Positions 48,798 to 57,332 of a stretch of DNA of 60,064 nucleotides are shown piece after piece. Where the stretch lies: positions 1 to 60,064 of IMG/VR virus record IMGVR_UViG_3300029915_000030. The stretch is one strand, 5' to 3'. Numbering within the stretch: the first letter of the stretch is position 1; the number at the start of each line of letters is the position of its first letter. Under the pieces are notes generated by a model. That model did not search any database and was not told the DNA's origin. It saw only the letters and a program-made list of their open reading frames with translations. Source of the DNA: a virus. Position numbers and translations under genes: made by a program.

Positions 48798-49235
48798 ATG
48801 CAGCGTAGTTACGTCGCAACTACCACCATTGATTTCATGGACTTCCACTTCTACGTCCGTCCGGGAGATGTGCTGGTGCATGACACGGGTAATCACAATC
48901 GACTCACCGTATACCGGAATGGTCAGATTGTGAAGGTGGTCAAACAGGAGCCGCTAGGCATCGGGGTCTTTCTTAAGAACAAGTTCATCGAACCTGTACT
49001 CGATACCCCCGCTGTGGCTCTTGTCCCTCCCCCAGCCCCCCAGTCTACCCCTGTCGTCGCAGAGACACCTGTAGCCGCGTCTGAGCCCAGCAAAGAGGAC
49101 AAGGATCGCGAACTGAAGCGTCGTAAGGCTCATCCCATCGAGCTTTCCGCTGATGAGGTTCCCTACCGCTTGAAGCAAGTCCTCCTCGAACTCAAACCAA
49201 AACCGGTTGAAGAGCCGGTAGAAACTGAGAAGTAA
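48798..49235 (+). CDS. Hypothetical protein with P-rich middle
   Basis: 145 residues. A beta-rich N-terminal domain (ATTTIDFMDFHFYVRPGDVLVHD, LTVYRNGQIVKVV), then a Pro/Val linker and a charged helix. Possibly a small virion assembly protein. No family recognised. Confidence 0.55.
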   Translation: MQRSYVATTTIDFMDFHFYVRPGDVLVHDTGNHNRLTVYRNGQIVKVVKQEPLGIGVFLKNKFIEPVLDTPAVALVPPPAPQSTPVVAETPVAASEPSKEDKDRELKRRKAHPIELSADEVPYRLKQVLLELKPKPVEEPVETEK

Positions 49236-49240
49236 TTTTC

Positions 49241-49585
49241 TTGTCCCGCATTTCTAGAACCCTTTGGATTGAAGCTATTAGAAAGTGTGAGGGGAGATGC
49301 TGGTTCTGTGGTCGGGAAGCTAAGACCATAGACCATGCCACTCCCCGCTGCATGGGTGGACAGAACACCATCGACAACCTCCTCCCCGCCTGTGAGTGGT
49401 GTAATAACACAAAGGCTGACCAAAATATAAGGGGGTTTCGAAAATACCTGAGAGCCCTCGTCGTTCGTCGCCTCCTTTCTATGGGGTACGCTGGGGTACC
49501 TAACCTACACAGTAGGATTCAAGTTGTTTTCTACGGTGAGAACAACAGTAGCCCATTCGACTTCCGCAGTCTCTCTGACAATTGA
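49241..49585 (+). CDS. HNH endonuclease
   Basis: 114 residues from a TTG at 49241. CWFCGREAKTIDHATPRCMGG, then NTIDNLLPACEWCNNTKAD is a compact HNH domain with zinc cysteines. No DNA-binding extension, so it may be a packaging-related or small mobile nuclease. No clear start-codon hairpin. Confidence 0.75.
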   Translation: MSRISRTLWIEAIRKCEGRCWFCGREAKTIDHATPRCMGGQNTIDNLLPACEWCNNTKADQNIRGFRKYLRALVVRRLLSMGYAGVPNLHSRIQVVFYGENNSSPFDFRSLSDN

Positions 49586-49620
49586 ACTACATGAATCTAT
49601 CATGAGGGCTTACTAGGTCA

Positions 49621-52092
49621 ATGGCTTCCTTTATCACCATCTCACTCGGCAACATCAGCTACCCGCAAACTAAAGTGGCGATTAGCGTACCCGAACTTGT
49701 GAGCCAGACGAATTCTTTTAGTATCAAGCGTCGTCCCGGCTGTACTCCCTCCCTGCTCGACTCGAACCCGAAGCAGTTGTTTCTTCGCTACAACGTTAAG
49801 TGCCGTGAGTCCTACTCAGACCCTGCCGGTCACGACGTGACGGTGAAGTTTGACGTGGACAAGGTGGAGGATACTCAGAACGCCAACGACCTTGATGTGA
49901 AGCTTAATTGTAGCTGCCCTGCCCATCTCTACTGGGGGGCTCAGTGGAACCTTCACCAGCGAGATGCCCTGCTGGGTGAGCCACGCCCGGAACTTACTGC
50001 TCCTACGAAGCGGCTTGACCTACGTAAGAATTTTGTTTTATGCGTAGCCCCCGGAACCCGCGTCCTGATGGGGGATGGTACTGAAAAACTGATTGAAAAT
50101 GTACAGGTGGGGGATTGGGTTGTCACTCATAAAGGGCGTGCTCGTAAAGTTACTCATGTTTCTGGACGACCTGCACATGTTGGAGAGATAGCTCGGGAGG
50201 TTAGAGCTAAAGGGGCATCCGAACCCCTGATTGTATCTAAAGAGCACCCACTAGCTGTTGTGCGAGGAAATGAAACCTGCTTCTGTGGCTGTAAAGGTTC
50301 ACTGCCCCTCGGTTATAGGGGGGTAAAGTGGGGGCGTAAGTTCTTGCCGGGTCACCACCGTAATCGTCCTTCTCGAAAACTCTCTGAGGAAGCAATAGCT
50401 GAGATACATTCAAGTATAGAAAATCAGTACACTCTGGCTGAGAGGTATGGGGTTAGTCAGGGCACTATATCCCGAGTGCAAAACCGGGTCGCCCATGTGG
50501 GCGATCCTGAAATTGAAGACTGCTCACAAGGCAAGTTGGGGTGGGTTGAATCGGATAAATTGGAGTTTCACGAGTACCTGTTTTTCCCAAAAATACAATG
50601 GGATGGAGGCACTGAAGTTGATTCCAACTTTGCTTCTTTGCTGGGGTATTATTTGGCAGAAGGTAGCCCAATATATAGAAAGGGAATCCCGAATAAGGTC
50701 AAGTCAGGCAGACCCACCACAAAAGGAGTGGTATGCGATATAAACGGGGTAACCTCTCGTGTATGGGGGGTAAACTTTACGATTAATCAGGACGAGGCCG
50801 AAACTCTTGGGCAGGATATCCAGTCCAAATTGTTTGGGGTTCTCGGGGCTGAAGCTGATATTCAAATTAAGTTTCGCAACTATGGGGGGAAAAAGTGGCT
50901 CAATGTCATTGTCAATGACGGTAAGTTTGCGGCTAAGATGATTCAATTGGCGGGGTGCGGCTCCCTTACGAAGCGCCTCGCTCCTGATGTGTTTAAGTGG
51001 AACACAGAGGCCATTCAAGCCCTTGTGTCATCTTACGCTTTGGGGGATGGGCATTTTGATGCTTCGGGGCAACAATATGTGTATTCAATCTCTCCTCATG
51101 TTGTATCCCAAATATCTACCATGCTGTATAGCATGGGTATTTGGCATGGGCGTCTCCACCAAGATTGGCGGGGTAAAAAGGAGGGGGTTAGAAAGAAAAA
51201 CAGGTATTTCCGCCTTTACTGGAATTACAAACAGTACCCCCAGCTTCTTGATTTGATGAGGGGTAGGTTGCGTACTCATGTTATCGACCAGTTGAATACA
51301 GGTCTTCCTAACCAAGAAACCGATGTATGGCAAGATGGGTTTACTAGAGTGCTTCACTCAGCGAATGATGTTGATGCCCCGGAATATTTTCACGATTTGA
51401 CCGTGGATGAAGATGAATCATTTATAGCTAATGGTGTGGTCGTACACAATTGCAAGCACGAAAAGGCTGTGCTGGAACGTATCCTACCCTCTGTGCAGCA
51501 CAACATTCAGAACATTATCCGTGAGAATACGGTTAAACGGAACAAGGACAAACAACAGCCCACGGAGAAGTCGGAGAAACTGAAGAAGGAACAGGACGCG
51601 ATGAAGAAGCGTCAGGAGATAAAGAAGCTCCGCGAGAAGAAAAACAAGAGCATCCAACAAAAGCTCATCGATGCCCTGCGTGAACAGGAAGAAGGTAAGA
51701 AGGCTCCCGAAGAGGAAGAAGTCCCCGGTGTTGTCGAACGTAATGAGAACGCGACAGAACCCTTGGTTGTGGACACGCCGAAGACTGAGGATGTGTCCAA
51801 GGAAGAGCCGGAGGGGGAAGACGACCTCAACGCTATGGTGGAGAACGAAGAACATAAGCTTGAGCAACAGGAGCACGACAAGATAAAGAAGGAACCCCAC
51901 TTGCATAAGGGGCTCCCCTATGAGACTGAGGCTGAGAAGGCAGAGCATGGACACAACGTTCCAACGGACGACGACCTGTTGAGCACCATGCGTAAAACCA
52001 AAGAACAGGTTGAACAGAAGATGAAGAAACGCAAGCAGACTTCACTAGAGATGAAACTGCTGTCTATGTTGGTGGGGGATGACGATGTTTAG
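49621..52092 (+). CDS. SWIM-type zinc protein interrupted by an intein
   Basis: 823 residues; after splicing 353. The N-extein (residues 1-140) is beta-rich with CSCPAH near 97, and the C-extein begins CKHEKAVLE, together a CxC...CxH SWIM zinc site. The first Cys after the intein both completes splicing and is a predicted zinc ligand. The remaining C-extein is a long charged coiled coil. The virion role is unknown; position among appendage genes suggests assembly or tail function. ATG in the late block. Confidence 0.75.
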   Translation: MASFITISLGNISYPQTKVAISVPELVSQTNSFSIKRRPGCTPSLLDSNPKQLFLRYNVKCRESYSDPAGHDVTVKFDVDKVEDTQNANDLDVKLNCSCPAHLYWGAQWNLHQRDALLGEPRPELTAPTKRLDLRKNFVLCVAPGTRVLMGDGTEKLIENVQVGDWVVTHKGRARKVTHVSGRPAHVGEIAREVRAKGASEPLIVSKEHPLAVVRGNETCFCGCKGSLPLGYRGVKWGRKFLPGHHRNRPSRKLSEEAIAEIHSSIENQYTLAERYGVSQGTISRVQNRVAHVGDPEIEDCSQGKLGWVESDKLEFHEYLFFPKIQWDGGTEVDSNFASLLGYYLAEGSPIYRKGIPNKVKSGRPTTKGVVCDINGVTSRVWGVNFTINQDEAETLGQDIQSKLFGVLGAEADIQIKFRNYGGKKWLNVIVNDGKFAAKMIQLAGCGSLTKRLAPDVFKWNTEAIQALVSSYALGDGHFDASGQQYVYSISPHVVSQISTMLYSMGIWHGRLHQDWRGKKEGVRKKNRYFRLYWNYKQYPQLLDLMRGRLRTHVIDQLNTGLPNQETDVWQDGFTRVLHSANDVDAPEYFHDLTVDEDESFIANGVVVHNCKHEKAVLERILPSVQHNIQNIIRENTVKRNKDKQQPTEKSEKLKKEQDAMKKRQEIKKLREKKNKSIQQKLIDALREQEEGKKAPEEEEVPGVVERNENATEPLVVDTPKTEDVSKEEPEGEDDLNAMVENEEHKLEQQEHDKIKKEPHLHKGLPYETEAEKAEHGHNVPTDDDLLSTMRKTKEQVEQKMKKRKQTSLEMKLLSMLVGDDDV
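50041..51450 (+). mobile_element. Intein with LAGLIDADG homing endonuclease
   Basis: 470 residues (141-610 of the host protein). Begins CVAPGTRVLMGDG (block A), then KEHPLAVV (block B). Endonuclease motifs LLGYYLAEGSP and LVSSYALGDGHFD follow, and it ends FHDLTVDEDESFIANGVVVHN before Cys (blocks F and G). An HTH-like insert (LAERYGVSQGTISRVQNR) lies between. Canonical C1 and terminal Asn suggest active splicing. Confidence 0.92.
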
Positions 52093-52975
52093 TTTTGAAA
52101 CCAATACCCCCTACCCTGACCGCATCCAGTGGATTCTGAATGACTACCTCGGTCCATTTGTGCAGGAAGGACCTCTAGGGGAGTTCGACCCTCGCCGCGA
52201 CCTTGAAGTGTATGTGGATGGGTACCTCACCCCGGTACGTACATTCGCGTTCGATGTCGAAAATAATAGGTACCTGCTCTATATGGACACTTCAATCAAC
52301 CTACAGGGAGTGATTCAAGCCATACACCACATGCCCAGACCCTTCTTTATAGACTCAGGGGTGAGGGGGTTACCCAGCTTCGCTTTGATAGCAGGGTACA
52401 GTAGCGCAGGAGACGTAGGAACAAACCCCACCCCAACTGCAATCCTTAGAGCTATCCCTAACTCGGTCACAGCCCTTTACGTCCCCCTCACCCTTATCTG
52501 GGAGACCACGGGTATTGTTCAAATTAGAATAACGGCGACGGGGTATGACTCTGGGCTCATCGATACAGGGGGCGTTGGGAGTGTGTTCTTTCCAGAAGGA
52601 GTGTCTACAACAACTCTCTTTACGTTGGACGCCTATGACGTGGTGGGGCACCTCGCACTTACTACAACGGCTCAAGTTACGGTGCTTGTATTCACATTTG
52701 TGGATACCGTTACAGAGGGTGCCTATAACGTTGTAGTTGCAGATGGAGCAGTGACTGTCATCCCTGTTGTAGTGGCAGCAGGCGTGAGTGAGGTGATACT
52801 GATTGACTCGGTTACGAGCAGCTTGTACCAGCTTCAAGTCACGAGTGGTGCATTGGAGTTTATCCCAGTGCTGAGTGGAGTGGGGGTTCCCTACCTGCCG
52901 TTTACTGACATTGAAACCAATCTCCCCTATAAGCTTTATATCACCAATGGTGCCTTTGACCTCATCTCTTTGTAG
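52079..52975 (+). CDS. Appendage protein with repeated beta units
   Basis: 298 residues from ATG 52079, or 52085. A N-terminal head-like part (RIQWILNDYLGPFVQE), then Ig-like strands, then three tandem units of about 27 residues such as LIDSVTSSLYQLQVTSGALEFIP and IETNLPYKLYITNGAFDLIS. One such unit ends the protein at 48038. Probably a fibre or tail-tip component. Starts within the end of the intein gene. Confidence 0.55.
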   Translation: MTMFSFETNTPYPDRIQWILNDYLGPFVQEGPLGEFDPRRDLEVYVDGYLTPVRTFAFDVENNRYLLYMDTSINLQGVIQAIHHMPRPFFIDSGVRGLPSFALIAGYSSAGDVGTNPTPTAILRAIPNSVTALYVPLTLIWETTGIVQIRITATGYDSGLIDTGGVGSVFFPEGVSTTTLFTLDAYDVVGHLALTTTAQVTVLVFTFVDTVTEGAYNVVVADGAVTVIPVVVAAGVSEVILIDSVTSSLYQLQVTSGALEFIPVLSGVGVPYLPFTDIETNLPYKLYITNGAFDLISL

Positions 52976-53025
52976 TCAAAGATAAAAACAGACTACGAGA
53001 TTCTTATATACAAGATGGAGGACAA

Positions 53026-56000
53026 ATGAAGCGACTTTTGTTGGTAATATTGGCGATGGCTGTTGGACTGGGTGTAGCCGCCCCCACCCCCCTTTCCGCC
53101 CAAATTACACGTACGCTGGTAGTATATCTGGGGGCGTGGAGTGGCTCAATATCCTATAACGTCAACGACATGGTTACCTATGGTGGGTTGACTTACATCT
53201 CCAAGGTCGCCAATAACTCGGGGCACACTCCGGCATCTCTATCCTCCTATTGGGATGCACTGTCCTCCAATGCTCCAGTCGCAACTAACTCAACCCTTGG
53301 ACTTATGAAGCCAGACGGAACTTCCTGCACGGTTTCAGCGGGAGTGCTCTCCTGTAGCGGGAGTGGGGGCAGTGGCTCGGTCGTAGGTCAAACCCCCAAT
53401 TATGTAGGTCTGGCAACTAATGCTAACACTATTGGTGGTCCCTCACACATCAACGAAAGCACGGCGGGTATTACGCAGGTTACACAGACGCTGGGCACCT
53501 CGACTCAGAATCTCACAGCACCCAATGCGTCATTCTTCACTCAACCGGGGGCGATCTACGGAGGTCTGTCCGCTTTTGAGGAAAACTACACCTTGCAACC
53601 TCCACTCACAAATGGGACATCAGGTCATACATTTAATATGACCTCGTATGGACCTTACTCTTTATCGAATGGGCTATTAGCCGCAGAAGGAACGTCTGCC
53701 ACCACGGTTCAAATTTATGACAATATGTCGGCGGCTTCGACAAAGCAGGCTTTGACTATCTGGCACTTTGCCCCTAGTGTAGGTGATACCGGAGGGATAT
53801 ATCTCTACAATGCATCGCAAGCTGGAAGGGCTTATTCCAGTGACGAAGGCAATGTCGCATTTCACGAATTGGGTGGTGAAGCAGTCCCCGACTCACCTAC
53901 CGTTGGAACCTACTCAGCACCGAACATAACCTTCTCGGCACATAATTGTGGTGGACCCGGTATTCCTCAGCAGTGCTGGCCTTCGGCGGGATCACAGCTT
54001 GTGGAAACTACTGCACCAATTGTTACTACTCAGTTGCGAGGATATTCGACGGGATTCACTGCGTGGTCTGCACCATGCAATACAGCAGCCCTTTATTGGA
54101 TGTACCAGATGGCGACTTCTGGTGGTCTTCCCACCACTTCAGTTGGTGGATGCGCAATTAACGTGAATCTGGAGCCTAACACAACGCCAGATGCTCCTGT
54201 GTCCACATCCATCGCCATGCAAGGAGGGTCAGGTACTTTTAGCATAGGAGACTCCGTTGCAGTAATTGGTAATCAGTTTCTTGAAGAGTCCAAAATCACA
54301 GGTGTATCCGGCTCGGCTCCGACTCAGACAATCACGTTGCCAATTACTCGTCCGAACGTCAGTGTCGTCGTCCTGAAAAGCCATCTTCACAACCTAACAT
54401 CAGCAGCCGACCTTGCCTCGCCTTACAACTTGCGTACGGGGTACTGGGCGACAGATTCTCTTGATGGGACAAACCTTATCTATATGACTGAAGGTACTTC
54501 GTCGGTCAACCCATTTCAACTTCCGCAACAATACTCTGAACAAATGCAAGTGTCTCTACCTGCTACTACGTCATTTGTGTACAACTACACAAACACCTAC
54601 GTGTTTGATGGTGTGAACGATCAGCAAAATATTACTACCTCATCTTGCACCTCTGGCAGCACTTTCCCAGCTTGGAATAGCTCTCTGAATGGACACACAA
54701 CGTGGGGAACCTGTACCTTTGCCAACCGGGGAACAACGCCATCGAACGTCACCCTTTATCCTGCCGCAAGAATTGTGAAGTCTGGGTCAGGAACTCCTCC
54801 GTCTACTTTTCAGCTAGGACCTAACGGTGGGACGTGGTCAGCAGAGGTAGTCTCTGACACTAACTTCGATGAACAAGGCACCGCATTCATACAAGGGACA
54901 AATCGGTGCCTTACTGCTGGTGAAGCCGGATGCCAAGGGTTCTTTTTTCAGGAATCTGGTCTCGGAGCGACTGCTAGTAACGGTGGTGCTATTGATATCG
55001 AAAATGCAAACGATGAGAGTTTTTACCTAAACGCTGACGGTTCGCTAAAAGGAGCCGCTCCTCCAACCTTTATGAGTGCTGGAACTGAGGGATTTGGAGG
55101 ATCGACATCTGGACTGTTTGGGTCCGACTTCATCAGTAATTTATCTCCATATGGTATTGCCTTTCAGTGGAACAACTGGGCTACCGGACAAACCAGTATG
55201 ACGGAGTTCAAAGACCCTGCTGGAAATACAATCAGCAGCAACACAAGTGGCCAGTGGTTGTTTAACGGTAACTCGGCTTGCTTCTCAGGTGGAACATTTT
55301 GTAACAGTAGCTATCTCGATTATGGAGTGACGCAAGGTGGTGTGATTTCAGCGAACGCTCCATTTGCGCCGCTGGATGGTGTTTTCGGCAATAGCAGCAC
55401 AGCCGGACATCTGCTTATGAGCGGAGAGTCTTTCGCCAGCATTGGTTCAACTTCAGACCGAATCGACTTGTACGCAAGCGGTTTTGGCTACCCTTCGGTA
55501 AATTCCTTTGCCGGTGGCGTCGCGCTAAGAGGCGAGAACGGACCCAATACCGGAATGGTCTGGATTGATAGTTACAACCCTTACAGCCTGTGGCCTGCCC
55601 ACGTTGGCAACGTAGGGCTGAACTGGACGGCTGGAAATGCCGTTCCGTACCCACTGTCAGTGCATGGCATCGCAGGATTCGGATGCTCCGGGTCGAGCAC
55701 CACTGTAGTTGGGACATGCCCGGCGCAGATCGATGCCAGTGGCGACGCAACGTTTGTAGCTCTCACGGCCACCGGTTCCCTCTCATCAGGGGTCTCTCCT
55801 CCTACGGGATGCTCTACAATCACGGGCGGGTGTTTAGGGCTGAACGAGGCTACGGGGTCAGGTACTCCGACGGTGGGTCAGTTCTATATGTATGTTCCAA
55901 TTTCAACCGGAAAGGTAACGTGGGATGTGGGTGCGGCGGGTGAGACAAGCATATGGAGTCCTGCTCAGGGCGGCTCGGGGGTAGCTAACACAGCAACTCT

Positions 56001-56805
56001 CACACTCGGAACGAGCAACCAGAATTGGGCTACTCTGGCTACAGGTATCGTCAAGAACACGACTACGACCGGAGCAATCTCGGATGCGGTAGCGGCTGAC
56101 GTGTACGGGTTGTGGTCTGGTTCCTGCTCATCGTCAACCTTCCTACGCGGCGACGGGGCTTGCGCTGCGGCAGGCGGTAGTGTAAGCAACCTATACACTA
56201 ACGCAGGCTCCCTTGGAATTGGTCCAACTACATTTGTGCCAACAGATACTTTGGACATACAGGATACAACGTCTGGAACTGGGAACACCGCCGTACGAAT
56301 TCTTTCTGGTCCCGGACAGTTGGGTGACCCTCTCGACATTAAGCTGCCTAACGGGTATTCCTTCCACTTCGACCTATATGGACACTTGGGTATACCGGGC
56401 GCAATCAACAATCTGGAAGGATTCCCAACGGTTGGCGTCGGGACATCAGCAGACCGTGCCGACACAGGTCAGATAGCTGCTACAGGTCCAATAGGCACAA
56501 CTACCTTGTTCAACGATTCGCAGAACCAGAGTGGGCCATGGTATTACGGTTGTTCTCTTTGGGTTACCACAGCTTGGGCTGGTACAGCGACAGTTACCCT
56601 TGGGTATACAGACCCAGCCGGAAATGCGCAGTCCTACTCCTACCCGGCGCTAAACACGACGACAGGGCACCCGAACCTCAACGGATCACCGATTCAGGTA
56701 TCCACCGTAGCAACGTTCGCGACTAATAACTTCACCTATGCTGTATCAACATCGGGTACTGTCGGTGGGTACACGGTGGACTGTACTCTTACACAGGCTA
56801 ACTAA
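53026..56805 (+). CDS. Giant secreted fibre-like protein
   Basis: 1259 residues. It has a Sec signal peptide (MKRLLLVILAMAVGLG..., cleavage LSAQ near residue 26). Then a carbohydrate-binding-like module (WSGSISYNVNDMVTYGGLTYISKVANN) and long Gly/Thr/Ser beta segments typical of tail fibres. It ends in a beta domain (WYYGCSLWVTTAWAGTATV). A signal peptide is unusual on a virion fibre and suggests export before assembly, or a secreted adhesin. ATG preceded by GGAGG. Confidence 0.6.
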   Translation: MKRLLLVILAMAVGLGVAAPTPLSAQITRTLVVYLGAWSGSISYNVNDMVTYGGLTYISKVANNSGHTPASLSSYWDALSSNAPVATNSTLGLMKPDGTSCTVSAGVLSCSGSGGSGSVVGQTPNYVGLATNANTIGGPSHINESTAGITQVTQTLGTSTQNLTAPNASFFTQPGAIYGGLSAFEENYTLQPPLTNGTSGHTFNMTSYGPYSLSNGLLAAEGTSATTVQIYDNMSAASTKQALTIWHFAPSVGDTGGIYLYNASQAGRAYSSDEGNVAFHELGGEAVPDSPTVGTYSAPNITFSAHNCGGPGIPQQCWPSAGSQLVETTAPIVTTQLRGYSTGFTAWSAPCNTAALYWMYQMATSGGLPTTSVGGCAINVNLEPNTTPDAPVSTSIAMQGGSGTFSIGDSVAVIGNQFLEESKITGVSGSAPTQTITLPITRPNVSVVVLKSHLHNLTSAADLASPYNLRTGYWATDSLDGTNLIYMTEGTSSVNPFQLPQQYSEQMQVSLPATTSFVYNYTNTYVFDGVNDQQNITTSSCTSGSTFPAWNSSLNGHTTWGTCTFANRGTTPSNVTLYPAARIVKSGSGTPPSTFQLGPNGGTWSAEVVSDTNFDEQGTAFIQGTNRCLTAGEAGCQGFFFQESGLGATASNGGAIDIENANDESFYLNADGSLKGAAPPTFMSAGTEGFGGSTSGLFGSDFISNLSPYGIAFQWNNWATGQTSMTEFKDPAGNTISSNTSGQWLFNGNSACFSGGTFCNSSYLDYGVTQGGVISANAPFAPLDGVFGNSSTAGHLLMSGESFASIGSTSDRIDLYASGFGYPSVNSFAGGVALRGENGPNTGMVWIDSYNPYSLWPAHVGNVGLNWTAGNAVPYPLSVHGIAGFGCSGSSTTVVGTCPAQIDASGDATFVALTATGSLSSGVSPPTGCSTITGGCLGLNEATGSGTPTVGQFYMYVPISTGKVTWDVGAAGETSIWSPAQGGSGVANTATLTLGTSNQNWATLATGIVKNTTTTGAISDAVAADVYGLWSGSCSSSTFLRGDGACAAAGGSVSNLYTNAGSLGIGPTTFVPTDTLDIQDTTSGTGNTAVRILSGPGQLGDPLDIKLPNGYSFHFDLYGHLGIPGAINNLEGFPTVGVGTSADRADTGQIAATGPIGTTTLFNDSQNQSGPWYYGCSLWVTTAWAGTATVTLGYTDPAGNAQSYSYPALNTTTGHPNLNGSPIQVSTVATFATNNFTYAVSTSGTVGGYTVDCTLTQAN

Positions 56806-56817
56806 GAGGGGTATGGC

Positions 56818-57012
56818 ATGGATGAACAGCAGAGCAGATTGCAGTTCAACAGCAGGTTACATTTCAACAAGCAGTGGGAGCGGTGGAAGTCGCGACACAT
56901 TTCTCCTGTCGCCGATTCGCTCCCGGTAATTGCAGGGGAAGAAAAGATGCGTGCTTTCGCAGTCTTATTCTGGGACGCGGGTATTAATTGGAAGAAGGAG
57001 CACGACCAGTGA
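56818..57012 (+). CDS. Small hypothetical protein
   Basis: 64 residues, basic and helical (NKQWERWKSRH, AVLFWDAGINWKKEH). ATG preceded by AAGAGGGG. Overlaps the next gene's GTG. No family recognised. Confidence 0.5.
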   Translation: MDEQQSRLQFNSRLHFNKQWERWKSRHISPVADSLPVIAGEEKMRAFAVLFWDAGINWKKEHDQ

Positions 57013-57332
57013 AGAATATTCGATTACTACTGTTCCTATTCTGCCTCCCCGCGATGGCTCAGACCATCGTATTCACCCCCCTCTACGTTATAGTAGGGGA
57101 CACGAAGCTGAATAAGATAGTTCTACCACACGGGGCACATCATAAAATTGGTACCTGTGCTGACTCGGTAACGCTCACAGGGTCGCCTTCAACCTGTGCT
57201 ACGGGAACGGGAACCTACGTGCAAATTAGGCAAACTGGTAATGAACAGAGAGTAAAAGTGGACGGTAAAACCATAATAATCCCCGCCGTTCAACACGGTC
57301 TTTCAGGAGTTCGGGTAACCAATGCTAAGTAA
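57009..57332 (+). CDS. Small secreted protein
   Basis: 107 residues from a GTG at 57009 (AAGGAG 9 bases upstream). A Sec signal peptide (MKNIRLLLFLFCLPAMAQ, cleavage after AMA) and a beta-rich body with two cysteines (CADSVTLTGSPSTC). Same operon as the glycoside hydrolase below. Function unknown. Confidence 0.6.
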   Translation: MKNIRLLLFLFCLPAMAQTIVFTPLYVIVGDTKLNKIVLPHGAHHKIGTCADSVTLTGSPSTCATGTGTYVQIRQTGNEQRVKVDGKTIIIPAVQHGLSGVRVTNAK

